Source of the DNA: Bordetella parapertussis
GTDB taxonomy: Bacteria > Pseudomonadota > Gammaproteobacteria > Burkholderiales > Burkholderiaceae_C
Reading direction: 5' to 3'
DNA: 64,000 bases
Assembly (NCBI GenBank): GCA_945873925.1
Contig: CAMCES010000002.1
Span: 1 to 64,000 of the forward strand
Part shown: piece by piece, positions 32,652-41,639 of the stretch
Layout: each line of letters starts with the position of its first letter
Numbering within the stretch: position 1 is the stretch's first letter
Translations under genes and position numbers: made by a program
Notes under the pieces: generated by a model
What the model was told of the DNA's origin: nothing
Databases searched by the model: none
What the model saw: the letters and a program-made list of their open reading frames with translations, nothing else

Positions 32652-33581
32652 TCATAGCGGCAAAACTGTTTTTTGACCTTGTCGTTGTGAATGTCGGATG
32701 GTTCCACCCAGTGTTTCAATCTCAACGCTGGCCCTTTTCCCCTGGTAAACCTTGCGTTTGAGCCAATCTATTTCTTCTTGCAGCGCTTTGTCTGTCGCCA
32801 ATTGACGATGCCAGCATTTGATTTCAGGCGCCCAGCGGTAAGCCCTTGACTTCAGGTGATCTTTGGCATCAAAAGGGGCGCCAGTGGCATACAAGCGCAC
32901 TTGGGCTTGGTTCAGGGATTCCAGCAAGGTGAGCAGCACCGATTGCTGGCTTTGTGGCAGCACCAAGGAAAGCAGTTTCAACAGCGCCCAGCAGTCTGTT
33001 TCTGCACGGTGTGCCTCGTAAAAAACACCTTGCATTTGCAACAAATACTCCAACTTGGCAGAATTCACACCCTCGCTCTTCCAGTCAACGTCTCGAATAC
33101 TGCATGCCCAATGTTTGTCAATGAAAACAGGCCAGCGTTTTTCAACAAATGGTCTGTCAAAAGACGCATTGTGAGCGATGACCACTGTGGCAGAACCCAC
33201 CAAGGCATCGACCATGGCGTCCTCAATCCGCTTGCCCTTGACCATCTCATCTGAGATCTGGTGTACGGCCATGCTTTCTGGGGGAATCGGCCGGCCAGGA
33301 TCCTCTAGTTCGTCAAACACATCAACCACCCGGTGAACCCTGCCATTGACTGGGTCGAATTCAAAAACCAACATTCCCAATTCAATCACTGCATCGTTTT
33401 CAATGTTCAAGCCGGTCGTTTCAGTGTCAAGCACGATGCCGCGTTGCAAGACTTGACCAGGAAGCACGGGCCAAATTTCACGCTGTGGTGTGAGGCGTCT
33501 CAGCACTTTGAAATCTGGATGCTGTTCAAGGGCTTGCGCAAGGTGTTCGGCTCTTGAATGCGCGGATTCAGGTGTGTTCAT
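32652..33581 (-). CDS. DnaQ/PolC-like 3'-5' exonuclease
   Basis: 309 residues. An exonuclease domain (about 47-215) has the ExoI motif VLDTETTGL (Asp52, Glu54), ExoII in AHNASFDRPF and ExoIII in HRAETDCWA, that is, the DEDDh layout. This is the fold of the DNA polymerase III proofreading subunit, but the N-terminal extension (~45) and C-terminal ~90 residues with conserved Trp/Lys (EIDWLKRKVYQGKRA) mark a separate group found beside pyrD in relatives. Likely substrates are single-stranded DNA or RNA 3' ends. It follows pyrD by 49 bases. Confidence 0.85.
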   Translation of the reverse strand: MNTPESAHSRAEHLAQALEQHPDFKVLRRLTPQREIWPVLPGQVLQRGIVLDTETTGLNIENDAVIELGMLVFEFDPVNGRVHRVVDVFDELEDPGRPIPPESMAVHQISDEMVKGKRIEDAMVDALVGSATVVIAHNASFDRPFVEKRWPVFIDKHWACSIRDVDWKSEGVNSAKLEYLLQMQGVFYEAHRAETDCWALLKLLSLVLPQSQQSVLLTLLESLNQAQVRLYATGAPFDAKDHLKSRAYRWAPEIKCWHRQLATDKALQEEIDWLKRKVYQGKRASVEIETLGGTIRHSQRQGQKTVLPL

Positions 33582-33630
33582 GGGAGGGTTGTCATTGACT
33601 GTGATGTCAGCTGCCGTGGTTTTGATGCGG

Positions 33631-34722
33631 TCATGGTTGCTCTTGGCGGGGATGGTTTTTCAAGGCCAACGCGGATTGCTGAATCAAGGAGGGGCCTTGG
33701 TAGATCAGGCCTGTGTAGATTTGTACCAGATCTGCGCCAGCATCAGCCTTCTCCAAAGCGTCTTGACTGCAGAGAATGCCGCCAACACCGATGATGGGAA
33801 AGGACTTCCCCAGTCGCGAGCGCAGTGCGCTGATGACCCGGTTGCTTGCCTCTTTAACCGGTGTGCCAGACAAGCCACCGGTCTCGCTGCCATGAGGCAG
33901 GCCTTGAACCGCGGTTCGACTCAATGTGGTGTTGGTTGCAATCACACCCCAGGCATGGTCTGTGACGGTATCACCTTGCATGCATTGCGATCGAAGCGTT
34001 GAACACAACTGGTTGAGTTGGGCGTCATCCAAGTCCGGGGCAATTTTGATGAACAAAGGCACATGCTTTTGGTGTTGCGAGGCCAGCTGTTGTCTTCTTT
34101 CACTCAGGTGATACAACAATTGGGCAAATGCTTCGTCCGTCTGCAAATGACGCAGGTTTTGTGTGTTGGGGCTGCTGATGTTCACCGTGACATAGTCTGC
34201 ATGGGGATAGACCGCGTCCAAACAAACCAGGTAATCTTGTGTGGCATGTTCAATCGGCGTGCTTGCATTTTTCCCAATGTTCAATCCCAGCAGCATGGGG
34301 CTGTCTGATTCGCGCCGAAAGCCTGCTTTTGTCACGTTGTCGGTGAATGCTTGAAGCCCGTCATTGTTAAAGCCCAATCGGTTGATCAGTGCCCTTGCTG
34401 CAGGCAAACGGAACATGCGAGGTTTGGGATTGCCTGGTTGACCAACGGGCGTGACCGTGCCAACCTCCACAAACCCAAAACCCATGGCTGACCAGGCATC
34501 GATGCAGCGGGCATTTTTGTCCAGACCGGCAGCCAAACCCACGCGATTGGGAAAAGACAAGCCGGCCACTTGAACCGGGTCTGAGACCCTTGTTTGTTGG
34601 TAAGACATGCGCAACCAATGGTGTTGGGTTTTTTCAAGCCAATTCAGTGTGTGCTCATGAACTTGCTCAGCATCGAATGCAAACAAGAGAGGGCGTACCA
34701 AGGGATAGGGCAGCAGGGGCAT
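33631..34722 (-). CDS. pyrD: dihydroorotate dehydrogenase (quinone), class 2
   Basis: 363 residues from ATG 34722. It oxidises dihydroorotate to orotate with FMN and passes electrons to quinone at the membrane. The class 2 features are an N-terminal hydrophobic helix (LPYPLVRPLLFAFDAE), then FPNRVGLAAGLDKNA, NRLGFNNDG, the catalytic serine region VNISSPNTQNLR, and the FMN loop IGVGGI. The family start begins near PLLRPLLF, which supports this ATG. A longer version from GTG 34779 would overlap rpiA. Only 38 bases separate this start from that of rpiA on the other strand. Confidence 0.93.
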   Translation of the reverse strand: MPLLPYPLVRPLLFAFDAEQVHEHTLNWLEKTQHHWLRMSYQQTRVSDPVQVAGLSFPNRVGLAAGLDKNARCIDAWSAMGFGFVEVGTVTPVGQPGNPKPRMFRLPAARALINRLGFNNDGLQAFTDNVTKAGFRRESDSPMLLGLNIGKNASTPIEHATQDYLVCLDAVYPHADYVTVNISSPNTQNLRHLQTDEAFAQLLYHLSERRQQLASQHQKHVPLFIKIAPDLDDAQLNQLCSTLRSQCMQGDTVTDHAWGVIATNTTLSRTAVQGLPHGSETGGLSGTPVKEASNRVISALRSRLGKSFPIIGVGGILCSQDALEKADAGADLVQIYTGLIYQGPSLIQQSALALKNHPRQEQP

Positions 34723-34760
34723 GGATAATATGGTTTGATTCAACCCTGGAATTGTCACCG

Positions 34761-35444
34761 ATGAGCCCAGCCATGACACAAGATGAACTCAAAGCCCAAG
34801 TAGGCACCGCTGCATTGTCATTTTTGGTCCCCCATGAATGGGTAGGCGTGGGTACTGGCTCGACAGTGAATAAATTCATTGATGCGTTGGCCAAGTCCAA
34901 CATACCGATCAAAGGCGCTGTTTCAAGCTCTGAGGCATCTACCCAACGCATGCAGTCATTGGGAATCACGGTGGTCGATTTGCAGCAGGTCGAACGCCTG
35001 GCGGTCTACATCGACGGGGCCGATGAAATCGATGGCAATGGTTTCATGGTCAAAGGCGGTGGCGCTGCCCTGACACGCGAAAAAATCGTGGCAGCACAAG
35101 CAGACCGATTTGTGTGCATTGCGGATGCCTCCAAAAAGGTGGCGGTGTTGGGTCAGTTCCCGCTGCCTGTTGAAGTCATTCCCATGGCGTGTCCTGAAAT
35201 CATGCGACGGTTCATGACCTTGGGTGGTTCCGCCAGTTTGCGCATGAAAGATGGCCAAGCCTTGGTCACGGACAACGGACAACACCTGTTGGACATCAAA
35301 GGCCTGCAGATCCATCAACCCCTGGCATTCGAGGACATGGTCAGCCAATGGCCTGGCGTGGTCACCGTGGGTGTGTTTGCCCACCAGAGGGCGCATGTTT
35401 GCTTGCTCGGTAGCGACGCTGGAGTTGAAACGATCAGGTATTGA
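34761..35444 (+). CDS. rpiA: ribose-5-phosphate isomerase A
   Basis: 227 residues from ATG 34761 (ATG 34773 is also possible). It interconverts ribose 5-phosphate and ribulose 5-phosphate. Active-site segments GTGSTVNKF, SSEAST, DGADEID and KGGGAALTREKI are intact. There is no clear ribosome binding site at either start. Divergent from pyrD and convergent with prlC. Confidence 0.95.
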   Translation: MSPAMTQDELKAQVGTAALSFLVPHEWVGVGTGSTVNKFIDALAKSNIPIKGAVSSSEASTQRMQSLGITVVDLQQVERLAVYIDGADEIDGNGFMVKGGGAALTREKIVAAQADRFVCIADASKKVAVLGQFPLPVEVIPMACPEIMRRFMTLGGSASLRMKDGQALVTDNGQHLLDIKGLQIHQPLAFEDMVSQWPGVVTVGVFAHQRAHVCLLGSDAGVETIRY

Positions 35445-35455
35445 AGGTGTTTGCC

Positions 35456-37480
35456 TCAAGCCATGCCTTGGTGCCTGAGCAAGGCATCAAGCTGCGGTTC
35501 GCGGCCTCGAAATGCCTTGAAAGAAGCCATGGCTGGTCGACTACCACCTGCCTCTAAGATGGCTTGACGGTAGCGTCGGCCAGTTTCAACACTGTGGCTG
35601 CCATCTGCCTGCACCGTTTCTTCAAATGCAGCATAAGCATCTGCACTCAGCACCTCGGCCCACTTATAGCTGTAGTAGCCTGCGGCATAGCCTCCCGCAA
35701 AAACATGGCTGAATGAATGCGGCATGCGGTTGAAAGCAGGCGGTTGCAGCACAGCAACTTGATCGCGAACTTCTTGCAGTACGCCCAACACATCTTCACT
35801 GCGTTGAGGTTCGGTATGGATACGCATGTCCAGCAATGCGTATTCAATTTGGCGCAAAGTCTGAAGGCCGCTTTGAAAATTCTTGCCAGCCAGCATCTTC
35901 TCAAACAAGGCGCGAGGCAATGGCTCGCCTGTGTCGACATGGGCGGTCATGTGCCGCAACACAGACCATTCCCAGCAAAAATTCTCCATGAATTGACTGG
36001 GCAACTCGACCGCATCCCATTCAACACCGCTGATGCCAGAGACATCGCGTTCATTGACCTGGGTGAGCATGTGGTGCAAACCGTGGCCAGATTCATGAAA
36101 TAAAGTGATCACATCGTCATGGGTGAGCAAAGGTGGTTGACCATGGACACCCTCCGCGAAATTGCAAACCAGATGCGCGATGGGTGTTTGCAGGCGCTGG
36201 GTATCCGGACGCAGCCAGCGCGCGCGCACATCGTCCATCCATGCGCCACCCCGTTTGCCTTGCCGAGCGCCGGGGTCAAGATAGAACTGCCCCACCAACT
36301 GGCCTTGACGCTCAATGCGGAAAAACTGCACACTGGGATGCCAAACTGGCGCAGATTCCGAACGGATCTGCACTTCAAACAAAGTTTCAACGATCTTGAA
36401 CAAGCCACTCAAAACCTTGGGTGCGGTGAAATACGGTTTGACTTCCTGTTCGCTGAATGCGTAACGGGCCTCTTTGAGTTTTTCACCAATGAAGGTCCAG
36501 TCCCAGGCCTGGGGATCGGTGATGTTCAAGCTGTCTCGGGCGAAAACACGCATTTCACGGATGTCTTTTTCAGCAAATGGCCTGGCCTTTTTTGCCAAGT
36601 CATGCAAAAACCGAATCACTTGCTCAGGTGATTCGGCCATCTTGCTGGCCAATGAAACCTCAGCGTGATTGGCATAGCCGAGCAACCGGGCTTCCTCTTG
36701 GCGCAAAGCCAATGTCTCTTGCAGCACCAAGGTGTTGTCAAACGCCGGGTGTTCGGATTGGTCCGAAGCACGGGTTGAATAGGCACGGTAGAGTTTTTCT
36801 CGCAAACTGCTGTCGTGGGCGTATTGCATCACAGGCAGGTAGCAGGGCATTTTCAAGCTGAGTTTGTAGCCTGAGACTCCATCGGCCTTGGCTGCATCTG
36901 CAGCCGATTGGCACACATCAGCAGGCACCCCAGCCATCTCAGCCTCGCTGGCCAGGTAAGACCAAGCATCGGTCGCATCCAAAACATGTTCACTGAAGGA
37001 CTGGCTGAGCTCGGCCTGTTTCTCTTGGATGGCTGCAAAACGGACTTTGTCTTCGCCTGCCAACTCCGCACCTGAAAGCACAAAGTTGCGCATGGCCAGG
37101 GTGTGGGCATGTGATTGAGCCGTATCCAATTGCGACACGTCAATCGCTTTGTATTTGGCATACAAAGCTTCATTGGCACCCAATCGGGTCCAAAATTCGG
37201 TGATACGCGGCAATTGAGCGTTATAGGCTGCGCGCAATTCTGGTGTGTCCATGACCGATTGCAAATGGCTCACCATGCCCCAGGCCCGACTCAAGCGCTC
37301 TGTGGCGGTATCAAGGACCTTGGAGATCGCCAACCATTCAGCTGGAAAATCCGGCTTTGTGACGCTCATCAATGCTTGGTCCGCTTGAATAAGCAATTCT
37401 GAAATGGCGGGAGAAACCACCTCAGGCGTAACCTTGTCAAACAAGGGCAAGACTGAGAAATCGAGCAATGGGTTGGACAT
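35456..37480 (-). CDS. prlC: oligopeptidase A, M3 family zinc metallopeptidase
   Basis: 674 residues, normal for oligopeptidase A. The zinc site HESGH (His462, Glu463, His466) is visible, followed by the downstream helix carrying the third ligand (VEWDAVELPSQFMENFCWE). It degrades short peptides, including cleaved signal peptides, in the cytoplasm. Its start is one base after the folD stop, so folD and prlC are cotranscribed. Start and length agree with the family. Confidence 0.94.
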   Translation of the reverse strand: MSNPLLDFSVLPLFDKVTPEVVSPAISELLIQADQALMSVTKPDFPAEWLAISKVLDTATERLSRAWGMVSHLQSVMDTPELRAAYNAQLPRITEFWTRLGANEALYAKYKAIDVSQLDTAQSHAHTLAMRNFVLSGAELAGEDKVRFAAIQEKQAELSQSFSEHVLDATDAWSYLASEAEMAGVPADVCQSAADAAKADGVSGYKLSLKMPCYLPVMQYAHDSSLREKLYRAYSTRASDQSEHPAFDNTLVLQETLALRQEEARLLGYANHAEVSLASKMAESPEQVIRFLHDLAKKARPFAEKDIREMRVFARDSLNITDPQAWDWTFIGEKLKEARYAFSEQEVKPYFTAPKVLSGLFKIVETLFEVQIRSESAPVWHPSVQFFRIERQGQLVGQFYLDPGARQGKRGGAWMDDVRARWLRPDTQRLQTPIAHLVCNFAEGVHGQPPLLTHDDVITLFHESGHGLHHMLTQVNERDVSGISGVEWDAVELPSQFMENFCWEWSVLRHMTAHVDTGEPLPRALFEKMLAGKNFQSGLQTLRQIEYALLDMRIHTEPQRSEDVLGVLQEVRDQVAVLQPPAFNRMPHSFSHVFAGGYAAGYYSYKWAEVLSADAYAAFEETVQADGSHSVETGRRYRQAILEAGGSRPAMASFKAFRGREPQLDALLRHQGMA

Positions 37481-37481
37481 T

Positions 37482-38336
37482 TCAGGCTGACAGCGTGTGT
37501 TCGGCAGAAGCCAAGGTGTTGACCAGCAGCATGGTGATGGTCATGGGGCCTACACCACCTGGAACCGGTGTGATGAAGCCGGCAACCTGCCTGACAGCTT
37601 CAAAATCCACATCGCCACATAACTTGCCATCCTCATCTCGGTTCATGCCCACATCAAGCACGACTGCGCCTGGTTTGACCATGTCAGCGGTGAGCAAATT
37701 GCGTTTGCCAACGGCAGCCACGATCACATCGGCCTGTAAGCAAAGGGCTTTCAAATCGGTGGTACCGCTGTGACAAACGGTGACGGTGGCGTTTTGGGCC
37801 AACAGCATCATGGCCATGGGTTTGCCCACGATATTGCTGCGACCAATCACCACCGCATGTTTGCCACGCAATGCGTAGCCAATGTGCTCGAGCATCTTCA
37901 TGCAACCGTGAGGCGTGCAAGGCCAGTACCCGGGCAAGCCAGTCATCAAGGCGCCAGCGCTGGCCACATGGAAACCATCAACATCCTTGTCTGGGGCAAT
38001 GGCCTCAATCACTTTTTGTGCATCGATCTGCGCAGGCAAGGGAAGTTGCACCAAGATACCGTGGATGTTTTTGTCTTGGTTGAGTGCCTCAACCCTTTCA
38101 AGCAGATCGGCTTGTGACATTTGGCTTGGGTACTTTTCCAGCAACGAGTAAATGCCGGCTTGTTCACAGGCTTTGACTTTGTTGCGAACATAGACTTGGC
38201 TGGCGGGATTCTCGCCAACCAGGATCACTGCCAGACCTGGTTGGACACCCTGGGCTTGAAGGTGTTGAACACGTTCAGCCACTTGGGCCCGCATGTGTTG
38301 GGACAGCGCGTTGCCGTCAATGAGTTGAGCTGACAT
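37482..38336 (-). CDS. folD: methylenetetrahydrofolate dehydrogenase/cyclohydrolase
   Basis: 284 residues. It makes 10-formyl-tetrahydrofolate from 5,10-methylene-tetrahydrofolate with NADP. Visible motifs are YVRNKVKACEQAGI with the catalytic lysine, GILVQLPLP, and the Rossmann segment VVIGRSNIVGKPMAMMLL, ending PGGVGPMT. It starts 6 bases after the response-regulator stop, so it may be read from the kinase promoter, an arrangement probably without functional meaning. Confidence 0.95.
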   Translation of the reverse strand: MSAQLIDGNALSQHMRAQVAERVQHLQAQGVQPGLAVILVGENPASQVYVRNKVKACEQAGIYSLLEKYPSQMSQADLLERVEALNQDKNIHGILVQLPLPAQIDAQKVIEAIAPDKDVDGFHVASAGALMTGLPGYWPCTPHGCMKMLEHIGYALRGKHAVVIGRSNIVGKPMAMMLLAQNATVTVCHSGTTDLKALCLQADVIVAAVGKRNLLTADMVKPGAVVLDVGMNRDEDGKLCGDVDFEAVRQVAGFITPVPGGVGPMTITMLLVNTLASAEHTLSA

Positions 38337-38342
38337 GGTCGA

Positions 38343-38972
38343 TCAGGGGGTTTTGCTGGTGGTGGGGCCCAGGGCGATTTTCAAGAGATCGGCCACGGTG
38401 TTGGCGTTGAGTTTTTCCATGATGTTGGCTCGGTGAGCTTCAACGGTTTTGATGCTGATGCCTAAATCGTCTGCAATTTGTTTGTTCAGTCGGCCCGCCA
38501 CGATGCGTTCGAGCACTTGGGCCTCTCGTGCCGTGAGTTTGCCCATCAAGGCATCGCGGTTGGTGGCATTTTGGTGATCAGCAAAAGCATCACGCGCTTG
38601 ATCGAGCATGCGTTCAACCACACTGAGCAATTCTTCTTCCTTGAAAGGCTTGGAAATGAAGTCCATCGCCCCTTTTTTCATGGTGTTGACAGCCATGGGC
38701 ACGTCTCCATGACCGGTAATGAAAACAATGGGCAGCGGGGATTTGCGCTCAAGCAAGCGGTCTTGCAATTCCAAGCCGGTGATCCCGGGCATGCGTATGT
38801 CAACAATCAAGCACGCAACCTCGCGGGGGTCATAGCGGCTGAGAAAGTTGTCAGCCGAATCAAAACAACGGACGCGGTAGTCTTTGCCTTCGAGCAACCA
38901 CTGTAGAGAGTCGCGAACAGCTTCGTCGTCATCGACCACATAGACGTTGCCTTTTTTCGGAATCAAACTCAT
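38343..38972 (-). CDS. FixJ/NarL-type response regulator
   Basis: 209 residues. Receiver domain (1-~125) with acidic pocket DDDEAVRD, phosphoacceptor in LIVDIRMPG, ITGHGD and SKPF lysine, then a LuxR-type helix-turn-helix (LTAREAQVLERIVAGRLNKQIADDLGISIKTVEAHR). It pairs with the PAS kinase immediately upstream (34-base gap). Targets are not known; the divergent aceE promoter is the closest candidate. Confidence 0.93.
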   Translation of the reverse strand: MSLIPKKGNVYVVDDDEAVRDSLQWLLEGKDYRVRCFDSADNFLSRYDPREVACLIVDIRMPGITGLELQDRLLERKSPLPIVFITGHGDVPMAVNTMKKGAMDFISKPFKEEELLSVVERMLDQARDAFADHQNATNRDALMGKLTAREAQVLERIVAGRLNKQIADDLGISIKTVEAHRANIMEKLNANTVADLLKIALGPTTSKTP

Positions 38973-39006
38973 GTGTTACTCCAGCGTACAAATAAAATGA
39001 CAGAGG

Positions 39007-41508
39007 TCAGGCTGCAATCAAGCTGGGCTTTTCGGGAATCCAAAATGAAAAACGACACCCAACGATGTTTTTTCCATTGTAGATGTTCTCCGCATGCATG
39101 CGCCCTTGATGCGACTCGATGATGGTTCGGCATAGATTCAAACCAATACCCATACCTTCTTTTTTCGTGGAGTAGAAAGCTTCAAAGACACGCGACATGA
39201 CCTCTGCTGACATGCCTGAGCCAGAATCGGTCACTGAGAATTCAACCACGGCTTGCGTCTCAATGACCTTGGGCACAATTTGCAATTGCACCAGGCGTTG
39301 ATCCACCGGCAGGTTGGCTTGCTCGACAGCCTCAGCAGCATTTTTCAAGAGGTTGATCAACACCTGTTCGATCAGAATTGGATCTACCAAAACGCTGGAA
39401 ATTTTATCGGACATGAACAAACTGAAACGCACCTGGCGTTTGCGTAACTCGACATCGGCAAGCTCGATCGCTTCAGTCACGATGGGTGAAATCAAAGATT
39501 GAATCTTGTTGGTTTCACTGCGCTTAACAAAGCTGCGGATACGTTGAATGATTTGACCTGCACGTTGGGCTTGTCGAGCCGTTTTTTCCAGCGCCAAAAG
39601 CAATTCATCCTCGGTGATTTGTTTGCCGCGAATTCGCGTGACCATGCCATTGCAGTAATTGGATATGGCCGTCAAAGGTTGGTTTAATTCATGCGCCACA
39701 CTCGAGGCCATCTCACCCATGGTGATCAACCGACTGGCAGACTGTGCACGCTCTGCTTGAATGGCTGCTTGGTCCTCAGCGGTGCGACGTGCCGTGATGT
39801 CGGTGGAAATCACCATTTGTGCCAAACGACCATCTACCCAATTGAGGTAGCGTGAGCGCACCTCGAGCCATTTTTGAAGCTCAGACAAATAGATCTCAGA
39901 GTTCTCAGACCTCGCTTGTGTCAGGCTTTCACTGGGTATACCCGACAGATCATCGACAGATTCATCATTGGACGAGGAATCGCGGTCAGACTTGCCGGCT
40001 TGAGTGACCAAAACCAAATGCCCTGAACTTTGGTTGCCGAACCATTGGCGATAGAGTTTGTTGGCAAACAAAAGCTCGGTGCTGCCCAGCGGTGTGACGG
40101 AGACCGAGGCATCCAGGGCTTCGAGCACGGTAGTGAAGCGCTCGTAGGAGGCAGAGAGCTGTTCACGGATTCGGTTGGGTTCGGTGATGTCGGTCATAGA
40201 GGTCATCCAACCTGTTTGTTCACCGTAGGCGTCAATCAATGGGGACACATATAAGCGGGCATCAAACAGACTGCCATTTTTGCGCTTGACCCGGATTTGA
40301 AAGCCACTCATGGTGGTTCTGCCGTTGAGTTGGTCAGACAACTTGGTGTTGAGGACGTGCCTGTCTTCATCGGGCCAATAAGGAAAAGGCGAGCTCAGCC
40401 CGACGAGTTCCTTTTCGCTCCAGCCTGTCATTTGACAAAACGCTGCATTGACATAGGTGATGCGCCCTTGCATGTCCATGGCACGCATACCGGTCAGGAT
40501 GGAGTTTTCCATTGCGCGACGGAAATTGGTTTCTGCCACCAAGGCTTGTTGAGCTTGCAGTCGGCGCCGTGTGTGTCGCCAGGTGCCAATCAACATCCAG
40601 GTGGTCATGCCACTGAGCAACAACACTAACCAAAACAAGACGCTGCCGGTCAGTACCTGAGATGTACGGTAAGCCTGTGCACGCAATTGCAAAGTGTTGC
40701 CCACCGTGGAGACCGGCACGGTGTATTCATAGGCTTTGGATTCCCAGGGAGAGAAATCAAACAAACCTGTTCTGGGTCTGATGCTTTGCCCCGCCAGCAA
40801 CTCGTTGTTGGAATCCACCAGGGCAACCGCATGTTGTGCACTCACCTCGGATGGAACTGCATAGCGCAGCAAACCTTCCAAGGAGTATTCAATCAACACA
40901 ACCCCTTTGAAGTTGTTGTTGTTGAACATGGGTACATGCAATTGAATATGCGTCTCGGAAGTGCTTACCCCATCATTTTGCGCAAATGTGACCGGCGATG
41001 AATACAGTGAGCGCTTTAATTCCTTGGCCAGCAAAAAGGTTTCTTCCGTTTGGGGGTGGTCTAGCCAAGCGCCCTGGCGGTGAAATTGCAGCATCTCTAC
41101 CGTGCCGGGTGAGAATTTTGTTCGCACCCGTTTGTATTCATCTATCCAGGTGATGCTGGCAATCTCTGGGTATTGAGAGGAGAAGTCGACTGCGACATTG
41201 GAGAAGTCCACCACAGAAAGCTTTTCACTTCCCAGGTCGCGAGCCATTCGAAAGATTTGTTCTTGCTGCTCGAGCAAGTGCAAGCGCATTTTTTGATTGG
41301 CAAACTCCAAGTCGCGCTGAACGCTTTCTTGTTCTCTGTCCATTTCCTCCAGCCGCAAATAACTCACGCTACTGAGGATGGTGACCAAAAAAACAGCCAC
41401 AGCAGCGATGGGCGCCAACAGTGCAAATCTGTCTTGCTTGCTGGGGCTTTGTTGCTTCCACCAGCTTTTCCAGTTGGTATTGAGTGTTTGCAGAATGGTT
41501 TTAGGCAT
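39007..41508 (-). CDS. membrane PAS-domain sensor histidine kinase (FixL/DctB-like)
   Basis: 833 residues. Two membrane spans (~27-47 and ~285-308) enclose a ~235-residue periplasmic domain that could be dCache-like. Two PAS domains follow (first ~325-445 with MDMQGRITYVNAAFCQMTGWSEKELVG; second ~455-580). The kinase core has His606 in VAHELNQPLTAISNYC and an ATPase domain with NLLKNAAEAVEQ, DSGSGM and GMGIGLNL. The HELNQPL form is that of FixL and DctB. It likely senses an extracellular organic acid and drives the FixJ-type regulator next to it. It is divergent from aceE, suggesting control of pyruvate use. Confidence 0.9.
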   Translation of the reverse strand: MPKTILQTLNTNWKSWWKQQSPSKQDRFALLAPIAAVAVFLVTILSSVSYLRLEEMDREQESVQRDLEFANQKMRLHLLEQQEQIFRMARDLGSEKLSVVDFSNVAVDFSSQYPEIASITWIDEYKRVRTKFSPGTVEMLQFHRQGAWLDHPQTEETFLLAKELKRSLYSSPVTFAQNDGVSTSETHIQLHVPMFNNNNFKGVVLIEYSLEGLLRYAVPSEVSAQHAVALVDSNNELLAGQSIRPRTGLFDFSPWESKAYEYTVPVSTVGNTLQLRAQAYRTSQVLTGSVLFWLVLLLSGMTTWMLIGTWRHTRRRLQAQQALVAETNFRRAMENSILTGMRAMDMQGRITYVNAAFCQMTGWSEKELVGLSSPFPYWPDEDRHVLNTKLSDQLNGRTTMSGFQIRVKRKNGSLFDARLYVSPLIDAYGEQTGWMTSMTDITEPNRIREQLSASYERFTTVLEALDASVSVTPLGSTELLFANKLYRQWFGNQSSGHLVLVTQAGKSDRDSSSNDESVDDLSGIPSESLTQARSENSEIYLSELQKWLEVRSRYLNWVDGRLAQMVISTDITARRTAEDQAAIQAERAQSASRLITMGEMASSVAHELNQPLTAISNYCNGMVTRIRGKQITEDELLLALEKTARQAQRAGQIIQRIRSFVKRSETNKIQSLISPIVTEAIELADVELRKRQVRFSLFMSDKISSVLVDPILIEQVLINLLKNAAEAVEQANLPVDQRLVQLQIVPKVIETQAVVEFSVTDSGSGMSAEVMSRVFEAFYSTKKEGMGIGLNLCRTIIESHQGRMHAENIYNGKNIVGCRFSFWIPEKPSLIAA

Positions 41509-41552
41509 GATTGAGCAGTTTAGGCGCAGAAAAGGCTTGCCATGCTTGGTTC

Positions 41553-41569
41553 ATTTCGCGATACGAAAT
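41553..41569. promoter_or_regulatory. palindromic candidate operator upstream of aceE
   Basis: ATTTCG (41553-41558) and CGAAAT (41564-41569) form perfect 6-base arms with a 5-base spacer. It lies 71 bases before the aceE ATG and 45 bases before the divergent kinase start. The binding protein is unknown. Confidence 0.5.
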
Positions 41570-41639
41570 ACTTAAGCGTCATTTGAAATCATGTCAAAAT
41601 ATCCGCTCCATTCCATTCTTTTCGATCAAGGAGTCAAGC

